NCBI GenBank assembly: GCA_049275655.1
Contig: JBASUY010000059.1
Span: 1 to 39,471, forward strand
Source: Sherwoodlollariibacterium sp049275655
Lineage (GTDB): Bacteria > Omnitrophota > Gorgyraeia > Gygaellales > Profunditerraquicolaceae
Length of the DNA: 39,471 nt
Reading direction: 5' to 3'
Below are positions 16,804 through 24,286 of the stretch, in pieces; position 1 is the stretch's first letter, and each line of letters begins with the position of its first letter. The translations under genes and the position numbers were made by a program. Below the pieces are notes generated by a model that saw only the letters and a program-made list of their open reading frames with translations, was not told where the DNA came from and made no database searches.

Positions 16804-17628
16804 CTAAAATAATTTATTTAACTTACAGATATGCTTTTCCTTATCCTCATAGGCGCGGTTACGCCTGATTAACTCATCCCAATCTACGTCCTGCGCCTCA
16901 AATTCCGGGCCATCAATGCAACTAAATTTAGTTTTTCCAGCGACTGTCACCCTACAACAACCGCACATTCCGGTGGCATCAACCATAATCGCATTTAAGG
17001 AGGATACTGCCCTTACCTTAAACTCCTTAGTGATAGCGGCTACAGCACTCATCATCGCAATAGGCCCGACTGAATAGACAAGGCCGTATTTACCCTTGCC
17101 TAACAACTCCCTTAGAATATCCGTGGTAAATCCTTTTCGCTGATAAGAACCGTCATCGGTAGTAATATAAAGTTTATCAGAAACACTCCTTAACTCTTGT
17201 TCTAAGATAAGAAGTTCTTTGGTCCTTGAACCTAAAATACTGATTACCTCATTTCCTGCCTCTTTAAACGCTTTGGCTACCGGATAAATCTCAGCGATGC
17301 CTACCCCGCCTCCGACAAGAATAACCTTACCGTAATTTTTAATTTCAGTTGCATGCCCTAATGGCCCGGCTATAGAATAAAGAGAATCTCCTACATTTAG
17401 CCTGCCTAAGAGTTTAGTCGTAAAACCCACCTCCTGAAAGATAAGGCCTATGGATTTTTTATTACTTTCAACAATAGTAAGCGGCAGGCGCTCTCCGTCT
17501 TTATTGACCATAAGCGCTATAAATTGCCCGGGCTTAGCCCTCAAGGCAATTTGAGGAGAATAAACCTCCATATTTATAATCCTTACCTCCTGAAAATCGC
17601 TTAAGATTCTTTTAGCTAATATCTTCAT
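16804..17628 (-). CDS. nfnA: NfnA/SudB-type small subunit (FAD and [2Fe-2S])
   Basis: The 274-residue protein has the FNR-like FAD domain (GQFIALMVNKDGERLPLTI-type stretch at about 35-52), the nucleotide-binding VGGGVGIAEIYPVAKA (about 105-120), a SVGPI motif (186-190), and a C-terminal [2Fe-2S] site with Cys222, Cys225 and Cys237 plus nearby Asp217, as in DATGMCGCCR and FSCIDGPEF. This is the alpha subunit layout of NADH-dependent ferredoxin:NADP oxidoreductase. It overlaps exbD by 4 bases (ATGA) and precedes nfnB by 9 bases, so all four genes from exbB appear to be translated from one transcript. Confidence 0.88.
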   Translation of the reverse strand: MKILAKRILSDFQEVRIINMEVYSPQIALRAKPGQFIALMVNKDGERLPLTIVESNKKSIGLIFQEVGFTTKLLGRLNVGDSLYSIAGPLGHATEIKNYGKVILVGGGVGIAEIYPVAKAFKEAGNEVISILGSRTKELLILEQELRSVSDKLYITTDDGSYQRKGFTTDILRELLGKGKYGLVYSVGPIAMMSAVAAITKEFKVRAVSSLNAIMVDATGMCGCCRVTVAGKTKFSCIDGPEFEAQDVDWDELIRRNRAYEDKEKHICKLNKLF

Positions 17629-18047
17629 CTTTCATTTATAGCCGCGATATTCAAGTTTTTAATGCCTACGGCATTTAATATATCCAAAACGTCAACTATA
17701 TCTTTAAACCGCACCAACCTATCGGAACTTACGATTACCGCTAAGTTAGGGTTGGCTAAACGCCTTTCAACAATTCTTTTATGCAACTCTTTTTTGGTAA
17801 CCTGCTCTTGGTCTAAATAAATAATCCCTTCGTTATTTATGGTAATATCCGCCTGGAGCTTCTCCTCTAACAAAGAGGCAGATTGAGCCTGCGGCAGGTT
17901 TACCTCTAACTTTCTTAACCGATACGGATTAAAGGTATATAACAGGCTAAAGGAGATAAAAAAGAAGATGAACATATTCAGGATAATATCCGTCATAACT
18001 ACTGACTCAAATTTCTCAAGGTACCCCCTGCGTCCTGATATCTTCAT
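17625..18047 (-). CDS. exbD: ExbD/TolR-family biopolymer transport protein
   Basis: The 140-residue protein has one N-terminal membrane segment (about 18-38, MTDIILNMFIFFFISFSLLY, with the conserved Asp20 of the proton path) and a periplasmic domain with the EVNLPQAQSA, ITINNEGIIYLDQ and VSSDRLVRFKDIVDVLD blocks typical of ExbD/TolR. Together with ExbB it forms a proton-driven motor that energises TonB- or Tol-type systems. No tonB, tolA or tolB lies nearby. It overlaps exbB and nfnA by 4 bases each (ATGA), so it is tightly coupled to both. Confidence 0.88.
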   Translation of the reverse strand: MKISGRRGYLEKFESVVMTDIILNMFIFFFISFSLLYTFNPYRLRKLEVNLPQAQSASLLEEKLQADITINNEGIIYLDQEQVTKKELHKRIVERRLANPNLAVIVSSDRLVRFKDIVDVLDILNAVGIKNLNIAAINER

Positions 18048-18670
18048 AAAGATTTTTTTTCTTTTGCCTCAGCTATAACTTCAAGAAGTTGGACGGAATA
18101 GTTGGATAGGTCATTGGAGACATACTTAATACGGCTTATAAAATAGTTGTAGCATAAATAAAGTGGTATCGCTACAATCAATCCTGCGGCAGTAGTAATC
18201 ATTGCCTCATATATACCCGCAGCCAAAAGGCTTACAGTAACATTTGCGCCTGCGCGCTCCCAGGACATAAATGCCTTGATCAACCCTGTAATCGTCCCTA
18301 AAAAACCTAAGAGCGGCTCAATGCCAACTATAGTGACTAAGGCGCCTAAATACTTCTCTAACCTCTGTACCTGATTATTCCCTGCTTGTTCTAAGACTTT
18401 CTCTAGCCTCTCTAAAGGGAGATTCCTCCTCTCTATGCCTATTCTAAATAGAACCGCAAGCGGATGATAAGCATATTTTTGGCAAATAAGAATAGCCTCT
18501 TCTTTTTTCCCCTCTTTAATATTGCGGAATATAGACTGGACAAAATCAAAAAGATTAAGCCTCATACCCCTAAATACCCAGAGCCGCTCTATCACAATAG
18601 CAAATCCGACAATTGAGCCTAATATAATCGGCAACATCACAGGCCCGCCTTTTATAATAAAGGTAAACAT
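18044..18670 (-). CDS. exbB: ExbB/MotA/TolQ-family proton channel protein
   Basis: The 208-residue protein has the three membrane segments of ExbB/TolQ: residues about 9-30, about 112-135, and about 150-175. Between these are the family blocks IERLWVFRG, RLEKYLGALVTIVGIEPLLGFLGTI (adjacent parts) and GTITGLIKAF, and SLLAAGIYEAMITTAAGLIVAIP follows as the last helix. It forms the motor with ExbD. The ATG has AAAGGA 8 bases upstream, and a TTGACA promoter lies at 18757-18785. It heads the group exbB-exbD-nfnA-nfnB. Confidence 0.9.
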   Translation of the reverse strand: MFTFIIKGGPVMLPIILGSIVGFAIVIERLWVFRGMRLNLFDFVQSIFRNIKEGKKEEAILICQKYAYHPLAVLFRIGIERRNLPLERLEKVLEQAGNNQVQRLEKYLGALVTIVGIEPLLGFLGTITGLIKAFMSWERAGANVTVSLLAAGIYEAMITTAAGLIVAIPLYLCYNYFISRIKYVSNDLSNYSVQLLEVIAEAKEKKSL

Positions 18671-18706
18671 AGGAAAAATCCTTTCTTAGAAACGCATCTT
18701 TATCTA

Positions 18707-18737
18707 AATTTTAAGTTAAAAAAGATAACTTAAAATT
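18707..18737. repeat. Perfect 12-bp inverted repeat in the exbB leader
   Basis: AATTTTAAGTTA (18707-18718) and TAACTTAAAATT (18726-18737) are perfect reverse complements around a 7-base spacer. They lie between the exbB promoter and its ATG. There is no GC-rich stem and no T-run at the correct side, so an intrinsic terminator is unlikely; an operator or RNA hairpin is possible. Confidence 0.45.
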
Positions 18738-18756
18738 ATTGGTAGGAATTAGCTAA

Positions 18757-18785
18757 ACTTTAACAAAATAGAAAGCTATTGTCAA
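18757..18785 (-). promoter_or_regulatory. Promoter for exbB-exbD-nfnAB
   Basis: On the minus strand a perfect TTGACA (18785-18780) and TAAAGT (18762-18757, 4 of 6) are 17 bases apart, just after the gspK stop and about 87 bases before the exbB ATG. The AT-rich inverted repeat 18707-18737 falls within the expected 5' leader. Confidence 0.45.
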
Positions 18786-18814
18786 GGAGTTAGTCAAGGC
18801 ATACCCCTCCTTCT

Positions 18815-19738
18815 CTACTCCTCCCTCCAAGAAATAACCTTCCTAGTCGCAGGATGAATTACTATGCTATAATGAACCCCCTCTTCTTGGCCTAAACGGG
18901 CAACAACATTCAACCTCAGATATTCTGACTTAACATCAAAAAGAGGCAGCAAAGAAAGCAGCTCTTGCTCCTGGCGTAGCCCCAAAGGAGTAAATTTTCT
19001 TAAATCATTTATAAAAGTAGCGATGCTTGAAATCCCATATTCAGGCTCTAAGTTAAATACAAAAGTATCATCAATGGGTACTATCTGATTTTGAGCCCTA
19101 AAACGTATAATCGCCTCAGCTAAATCATCATCTAACCCTAAGGCTAATAAAACTCTTTTGCTTACAGTATTAATATTTATCTTACCCAAACCATAAACAG
19201 TTACAAAATCCTTAAAAAGCAAAAATAGCTCCTTCTCCATCCCCTCAACCAATAAAACCTCATTCACCGTCCTAAATGGGCGCATATTTGAATTAACGAT
19301 ATTCTCTGCTAAACTCTCGTCTATCCCGGGAAGCCTTTTGAGAATTTGGGCTGAAGCAGTATTAAGGTTAATTAAAGCGCTCTCATCTATAACCTCAATA
19401 CCGTTATCCCCGTCAACCTTGTCAACAAAGTAATACTCTAAAGAGTTACCTGCGCAAAGGCTAATTCTTTTTTTATCCGCTAACTCCTGCATTGTATCAT
19501 ACTGGGGAGTGGGGTCTTTTTCTCTTAAATAAAAAACCGCATACAACGCAGAGCGCGCTAAAGGCAATGAAAGCGCTATACGCCTGTAAGAGCGCGCAAA
19601 TTTTATCTCTTGAAAAACAAAAAGTGTTAAAGCTACGGACAATATAGAAAGAGTTATTATCGTCCAAAGGCAGATAACCAGAATGCTAGCGTTATCTCTT
19701 TTAAGTTTAAGCACGGGGTAAAAAAACAATTTTGACAT
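18815..19738 (-). CDS. gspK: Type II secretion minor pseudopilin GspK-like
   Basis: The 307-residue protein begins with a prepilin-like hydrophobic segment (ASILVICLWTIITLSIL, about 17-33) that lacks the Glu5 of ordinary pseudopilins, as GspK normally does. The large C-terminal domain shows helix-hairpin-helix-like repeats: INLNTASAQILKRLPGID (about 123-140) and ININTVSKRVLLALGLDD (about 186-203), as in T2SSK. GspK caps the pseudopilus tip with GspI and GspJ. It overlaps gspJ by 32 bases and is the last gene of the gsp group. Confidence 0.85.
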   Translation of the reverse strand: MSKLFFYPVLKLKRDNASILVICLWTIITLSILSVALTLFVFQEIKFARSYRRIALSLPLARSALYAVFYLREKDPTPQYDTMQELADKKRISLCAGNSLEYYFVDKVDGDNGIEVIDESALINLNTASAQILKRLPGIDESLAENIVNSNMRPFRTVNEVLLVEGMEKELFLLFKDFVTVYGLGKININTVSKRVLLALGLDDDLAEAIIRFRAQNQIVPIDDTFVFNLEPEYGISSIATFINDLRKFTPLGLRQEQELLSLLPLFDVKSEYLRLNVVARLGQEEGVHYSIVIHPATRKVISWREE

Positions 19739-20312
19739 ATTCTTCTTTTTCTTCTCTAATAATAATCTTAACTGCTATAGGTAAATAATCAAAAGGCCAT
19801 TCTTCTACCCAAATATAATCATTGCTTTTAAGGTCTAAAAAAAGATACGAGAAATTAACCTCTTTTATATTTTTTAAAAAAACCCTGCTTGAATCTGCCT
19901 TTACCTTAAGGTCAATTGAGCCTGTATTTGTAGTAATTTCAGAGAGTGGTTCTATAACCCTATATAAAGCATTAGCTTGATTGTCGTAATAATAAGTTAT
20001 GCGGGAGGGGAGAAAATCAGATAAACCGGAAAAGCTCAACCTTACCTTGGAACCAAAAAATAAAAAACTACGGCAAGGTATCTGCTGCCTTACTTCACGG
20101 GCAAACCTTTCAATTTTAAGCAAAACTTTTTGCCGAGAGATATCCACGTTGATAATTTTACGGAATACCGATATCCCGCCGCTAAAAGTAGAATAAATAG
20201 CAATAATAACTACAGAAAAAATTAATACTGCGATTAAAAGCTCTACAAGGCTAAAAGCAAGCCTATTAGAACTACTCTTTCTGTTTAGGTAAAAGAATGG
20301 AAAAAGAGGCAT
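19707..20312 (-). CDS. gspJ: Type II secretion pseudopilin GspJ-like
   Basis: The 201-residue protein carries a class III leader ending NRLA followed by FSLVELLIAVLIFSVVIIA, with Glu5 of the mature form present. Position -1 is Ala, not the usual Gly, which prepilin peptidases accept less often. The remaining part is a beta-rich pseudopilin domain without further recognised motifs, and the order I-J-K supports the assignment. The first ATG gives a leader of 18 residues; no other ATG, GTG or TTG occurs before the cleavage site. It overlaps gspI by 41 and gspK by 32 bases. Confidence 0.8.
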   Translation of the reverse strand: MPLFPFFYLNRKSSSNRLAFSLVELLIAVLIFSVVIIAIYSTFSGGISVFRKIINVDISRQKVLLKIERFAREVRQQIPCRSFLFFGSKVRLSFSGLSDFLPSRITYYYDNQANALYRVIEPLSEITTNTGSIDLKVKADSSRVFLKNIKEVNFSYLFLDLKSNDYIWVEEWPFDYLPIAVKIIIREEKEEYVKIVFLPRA

Positions 20313-20664
20313 TTTTATTAGAATATTGTTCCTGCCAATTAAAGCCCAGGCAAGCCTCCACTAAATGCTCTGATAAAGGGCCAAAACCTTCTGGCTCAGA
20401 AATAAGCAATTCATAATTATACTCTTTAACTAAAGATTTAATAACCCCCTGGCCCTGATAACTGAATAATTCTCCCTTTAAACTAGAGATTTCAAGAGCC
20501 TCTATCTTCTCTTGCCCTAGCCTCATTGCCTCAATTATATTAACAGCGCTGTTTACCCCTCTTAAAGCCACTGCATATGAATTGACTACAAAAACTAACC
20601 CTATCCCTAAGATTAAAACACTAACCATTATTTCAACTAAAGTATAACCCTTTAGCTTATTCAT
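20272..20664 (-). CDS. gspI: Type II secretion pseudopilin GspI-like
   Basis: The 130-residue protein has leader MNKLKG followed by YTLVEIMVSVLILGIGLVF, a standard class III prepilin signal with Glu5. The ATG at 20664 is preferred over starts 13 codons upstream, because it gives a 6-residue leader. The ATG lies inside the last codons of gspG (8-base overlap), which suggests translational coupling. The later part contains EAMRLGQEKIEALE, as seen in GspI-type pseudopilins. It would join GspJ and GspK in the pseudopilus tip. Confidence 0.8.
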   Translation of the reverse strand: MNKLKGYTLVEIMVSVLILGIGLVFVVNSYAVALRGVNSAVNIIEAMRLGQEKIEALEISSLKGELFSYQGQGVIKSLVKEYNYELLISEPEGFGPLSEHLVEACLGFNWQEQYSNKNASFSILLPKQKE

Positions 20665-21058
20665 CCCAACCAAGGATATCATCTGCTGTACCTGCCTGCC
20701 CATCGCTACCTACGGAATAAAGATCATAGCCTTCAGTATTATGCTCTCCGGGAAACTTATACACATAAGGCCTCCCCCAGTGGTCAAGCGGCTTTTTCTT
20801 TAAATACGGCCCCTTCCAAAGCTGCGCGTCTGAACCTGAAGGACGAATCCTTAAATAATCTAATGACTGAGGATACCTACCCACATCCATCTCGTAAAGG
20901 TCAAGCGCTAAAGGAATACTGGAATTAATATCCGCCTTTGTTGCCTGAATACGCGCCTGTTCAGAACGCCCTGCTAAACGCGGCACAACCATTGCAGATA
21001 AAATACCAATTATTATTACCACTAGCATCAGTTCAATTAAAGTAAATCCTCTTTTCAT
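20657..21058 (-). CDS. gspG: Type II secretion major pseudopilin GspG
   Basis: The 133-residue protein has leader MKRG followed by FTLIELMLVVIIIGILSAMV, and the GspG hallmarks: YEMDVGRYPQSLDYL, GPYLKKKPLDHWGRPYVY (about residues 85-102) and a C-terminal calcium-site-like loop VGSDGQAGTADDI. It forms the pseudopilus shaft that pushes substrates through the outer membrane secretin. A strong AAGGAGGGG ribosome-binding site precedes the ATG, which suits the most abundant subunit. Leader peptidase (gspO/pilD) and secretin (gspD) genes are not in the window. Confidence 0.92.
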   Translation of the reverse strand: MKRGFTLIELMLVVIIIGILSAMVVPRLAGRSEQARIQATKADINSSIPLALDLYEMDVGRYPQSLDYLRIRPSGSDAQLWKGPYLKKKPLDHWGRPYVYKFPGEHNTEGYDLYSVGSDGQAGTADDILGWDE

Positions 21059-21114
21059 ATCCCCTCCTTAAAAACGCCTTACGCCCTATCCTTAATTATT
21101 GCCGCTATTTTTAA

Positions 21115-21645
21115 TTATTTAAAAGAAACCCCAAATATAACAGCCTCTATCTTTAATATAGACCCGGGATCATCTTTGCCGGACAAGTTAATTTTTTCAA
21201 CCTGTAATAAAATATCTGCCTCTTCAATAGCAGAAATAAAATCAAGGATGTTCTTAACCTGCCCTTCTGCGCGTAAATTTATACGGTGCACCCAAATCGA
21301 CCCTTTAATTTTACTTGACCCTAAAGAGTTCATATCCTGAATCTGGAGCTTTGCCTTCCTAGCCTCAGATTCTATCTTACTCATTATCATTGAAAACTTT
21401 TGCTCACTAGAACCTTTAAGGGCAAGATAACCCTCTATCTGCTTTTGAGATTTAAGAATCCCCTCCCTGTTATGTTCTAATAGAGTATACTTACGAATAA
21501 GCGATTTAGATTTTTCTATCTCTGAGCTATAAAAAGAAGACTTCTCATACAAAGGGCCGATAACAAAAGACCTAAAAATAAAAACTCCTAACAAAACAAT
21601 AATGAAATAAACTAGTATTTTTTCGTTCCGATTTAATTTTCTCAT
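21115..21645 (-). CDS. PilO/GspM-like inner-membrane assembly protein
   Basis: The 176-residue protein has one N-terminal membrane segment (about 9-30), a coiled-coil-prone region (about 38-100 with EIEKSKSLIRKY and SQKQIEGY), and an alpha/beta end with the ILDFISAIEEA and LLQVEKINLS blocks typical of PilO ferredoxin-like domains. With the PilM-PilN-like fusion it would form the inner-membrane platform of the secretion/pilus machine. It overlaps the fusion gene by 4 bases (ATGA) and lies 56 bases before gspG. Family assignment rests on layout and context; sequence identity is low. Confidence 0.7.
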   Translation of the reverse strand: MRKLNRNEKILVYFIIVLLGVFIFRSFVIGPLYEKSSFYSSEIEKSKSLIRKYTLLEHNREGILKSQKQIEGYLALKGSSEQKFSMIMSKIESEARKAKLQIQDMNSLGSSKIKGSIWVHRINLRAEGQVKNILDFISAIEEADILLQVEKINLSGKDDPGSILKIEAVIFGVSFK

Positions 21646-23012
21646 TTTATGAATATCTCAAAATCAACTACTTCTTTATCCTTTATTTTTCTCCTTCTAG
21701 TATAACGGTTCTGCGCGCCCTTAAAAGCCTCTGAACCATTTAAAGCGCTAACAAAAGAAAGAATGTCGGGTATCTGTTTGGCATAACCCCTAAAAGACAA
21801 TCCCTTTTTCCATTCCCAACTGTAATTTGTAATCGTAATATTATCGGGACAAAGGCGGCTTAATTCAGCGATAAAAAAAAGAGCCGATGAGTGAGATCCG
21901 GCATATTGTTTAACTATCTTAAGGCTATCAATAATAAAATCTAACTCCTTAGCTTTATTTTCTAATTCATCTACCTTTACCCTAAGAGAAGTAGAATAAG
22001 AATGTTTTTGAATAAGCCTAACTAACCCGATACCGCAGAGCATAACTAATATAAAAACCAACGCCGCCCCTAAAATTATTAACTGTTGCGTCTTGGCTTT
22101 CATATCCTTCTTAACTTGCAACTCAGGAATAATAAACTTAATATCGTCCTTGGCTACTTGATAACTAAACCCTAAAAGCGAAGATAAAGAGACCCCCTTG
22201 TATTCCGTTACGGCAAAAGCATCGTATTCTTTAGTAGATAGATACTGTACTTTAAGCCTTAAATCTTTTGCCGCTTTTTCGACCATATCGATATACGCAA
22301 GGGAGGCACCGGTCAAAAAAATTTTTTCACATTTAGCTTCTAATACCTCGTTACTAAGCACAAGTAAACTCTGCGCAAGCTCTGCTGAAAACCTCTCTCT
22401 ATCGGTAAGGCTATTTAAATTATCCGTGCCTATAGGAATGACCACGCTTGACCCTATTTTATGCCGGTACACTAAAACAAGGTCGCTATAATTTTCATCG
22501 ATATCAAGGACAAAATATGAAGAATCCGTTAATGCTTTATCTTTAATAGACTCTTTTACATAATGTAAAATCCCCTGCGTGCTCATCAGGACTGCTTCCG
22601 GAAGAATATTTATAGGAATGAAGGAATTTACAATGCCATTAAAAACATTTTTAAGGACTACAGCTAAAATTAAACGGCTATTATTTATACCGTCAAAACC
22701 GAGATTTTGATATGCCCAACAGACCTCCTCCTTGCGGTATGGTATCTGGCGTATTAGATAAAGCCCCAACATCTGCTCTATCTCCTTTAAATCCTGAGAA
22801 GGCAATTCAACGCGTCGAACAGTAATCTTATTCCTGCCGATAACAACAAAAACATCAAAATTTTTAACCTGCTTATTATCTTTAAATAGAGAATTTAAAG
22901 CCGCAAGGATAGAAGGAGGGTCAGTATTAACCAGCTTGATAACTCTGACTTTCCTGCCAATACAGGCCTTAAGATACTTATCTGAAAGCTCTACAACTAC
23001 CTTAGTTCTCAT
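21642..23012 (-). CDS. PilM-PilN-like fusion (GspL-like platform protein)
   Basis: The 456-residue protein has an N-terminal actin-like domain (about 1-290, with VVVELSDKYLKACIGR at the start, RRVELPSQDLKEIEQML, SYFVLDIDENYSDLVLVY and KIFLTGASL), as in PilM/GspL. A single membrane segment follows (about 307-331, LIILGAALVFILVMLCGIGL). The last 125 residues, with coiled coil and LFFIAELSRLCPDNITITNY, look like the periplasmic part of PilN. Thus one gene provides what pilus systems encode as pilM plus pilN, and what T2SS calls GspL. It sits 62 bases after gspF and overlaps the PilO-like gene. Confidence 0.75.
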   Translation of the reverse strand: MRTKVVVELSDKYLKACIGRKVRVIKLVNTDPPSILAALNSLFKDNKQVKNFDVFVVIGRNKITVRRVELPSQDLKEIEQMLGLYLIRQIPYRKEEVCWAYQNLGFDGINNSRLILAVVLKNVFNGIVNSFIPINILPEAVLMSTQGILHYVKESIKDKALTDSSYFVLDIDENYSDLVLVYRHKIGSSVVIPIGTDNLNSLTDRERFSAELAQSLLVLSNEVLEAKCEKIFLTGASLAYIDMVEKAAKDLRLKVQYLSTKEYDAFAVTEYKGVSLSSLLGFSYQVAKDDIKFIIPELQVKKDMKAKTQQLIILGAALVFILVMLCGIGLVRLIQKHSYSTSLRVKVDELENKAKELDFIIDSLKIVKQYAGSHSSALFFIAELSRLCPDNITITNYSWEWKKGLSFRGYAKQIPDILSFVSALNGSEAFKGAQNRYTRRRKIKDKEVVDFEIFIK

Positions 23013-23049
23013 AAATTAAAAAAACGCGTATTCTTGTTTAAGTTTAAGT

Positions 23050-23074
23050 AGCGAGAAAAGCCGTTTCTCTTGCT
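23050..23074 (-). other. Small stem-loop between gspF and the GspL-like gene
   Basis: GAGAAA (23053-23058) and TTTCTC (23064-23069) pair around 5 bases, with a further AGC/GCT pair beyond a 2-base bulge. It lies directly after the gspF stop. No T-run follows, so it is not a convincing terminator; it may stabilise or process the mRNA. Confidence 0.25.
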
Positions 23075-24286
23075 CTACCCGCCAAAGATGGCATTCATAT
23101 TGAAAATAGGTAAAAGCATAGCAATAACCATCGCCCCTATAATCAATCCTAAAGATAGAATTATAGCCGGTTCAATAAGCGAACTTACAATTTTTAAATC
23201 ACCCTCTATTTCCTTATCGTAAGATTCGGATATGTCCGCTAAAATACTATCCAACCTCCCTCCCTCTTCGCCTACCCTAATCATCTGTACGAAAAAATCA
23301 GGAAAAATCTTAAACTGCGCAAGGGCATCGGAAAAAGACTTTCCTTCGCTAATCTCCTTGCGCACCTGTTTAAGTTGCTTAATATAAACAGGGTTATCAA
23401 TTAAAGGTATGGCATCATTTAATGCAGAGAGAAGGTTAACCCCGCCTTGTAAAAGAAGAGAGGCACTACGGGAAAAATTTGCAACTGCCTGTTTGTATAT
23501 TATATCCTTAACTATAGGAAGACGGTATTTAATACTGATAAAAATACCATTTTTGCCTTTTTTGCCGATAATAAAAACTAAAAGAAAAACAAAAATAAAC
23601 AAAAAAAACCAGTAAGTTTTGATAAATTCAGAGGTAGATAAAAGCATGCGTGTAGGCAGAGGAAGTTCTGCCTGAAAATCTTCAAACATCCCGGCAATAC
23701 GGGGTAAAACAAAGGTAAGCATTAAAAATATAGTCCCCAACCCTACCGCCACCATAAATAACGGGTAAGCCAAGGCCTGTTTAACCTTACTTTTCAAATC
23801 CTCAACTCTACAAAGATATTCTAAGATCTGAAAAAGCGCATCCTTAATCCTTCCGGTTGATTCTCCTGCACGCAGTATATTAACATAAATAGCAGGGAAA
23901 TATTGCGGATATAAGCTTAAAGAGGCAGAAAAGGTAGCCCCGTCTTTAATACTCTTTATAATTTCTCCGATTAGCGCCTTTTCCGTAGGATTACGGCAAT
24001 CCTCCTCTAAAAGTATTAATGCCCTCAACAACTCTACCTTAGAATTAACTAAATTATAAAGCTTCTGCGTAAATAAAATTAACTGTTTTTGCCGCCACTT
24101 GCCGAAATCTTTCTTAGGCCGGCTCTCTAACTGCTGAATAGGAATATCCTGGCTAATAGGCTCAATATAAACCGGGACTAAACCTTCAGACTGAAGGTTA
24201 GCAAGGGCTTTTTCTAGGCTTTCGCCCTTGATTTCTCCTTCCACCACCTCATTAAGGTTTTTTTTAGCTTTATATTTAAATAACAT
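23075..24286 (-). CDS. gspF: Type II secretion/pilus inner-membrane platform protein GspF
   Basis: The 403-residue protein shows both repeated T2SSF domains: one at about 65-190 (FTQKLYNLVNSKVELLRALILL, then LSLYPQYFPAIYVNILRAGESTG) and one at about 268-395 (FSRSASLLLQGGVNLLSAL, then FPDFFVQMIRVGEEGGRLDSIL). Three membrane segments occur near 170-195, 217-240 and 368-395. It anchors the GspE motor and pseudopilus assembly in the inner membrane. The ATG begins immediately after the gspE stop, with AGGAAGG upstream inside gspE, so translation is coupled. Confidence 0.93.
   Translation of the reverse strand: MLFKYKAKKNLNEVVEGEIKGESLEKALANLQSEGLVPVYIEPISQDIPIQQLESRPKKDFGKWRQKQLILFTQKLYNLVNSKVELLRALILLEEDCRNPTEKALIGEIIKSIKDGATFSASLSLYPQYFPAIYVNILRAGESTGRIKDALFQILEYLCRVEDLKSKVKQALAYPLFMVAVGLGTIFLMLTFVLPRIAGMFEDFQAELPLPTRMLLSTSEFIKTYWFFLFIFVFLLVFIIGKKGKNGIFISIKYRLPIVKDIIYKQAVANFSRSASLLLQGGVNLLSALNDAIPLIDNPVYIKQLKQVRKEISEGKSFSDALAQFKIFPDFFVQMIRVGEEGGRLDSILADISESYDKEIEGDLKIVSSLIEPAIILSLGLIIGAMVIAMLLPIFNMNAIFGG

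Noticed and set aside
18707..18737. Intrinsic terminator after gspK
   Set aside because: The stem contains almost only A-T pairs, there is no T-run on the minus strand after it, and it lies downstream of the exbB promoter.
19707..20312. Overlaps of gspI/J/K as evidence of frameshift errors
   Set aside because: Each protein has its own prepilin-like start and a complete expected length. Overlaps of 30-40 bases are common in minor pseudopilin clusters.
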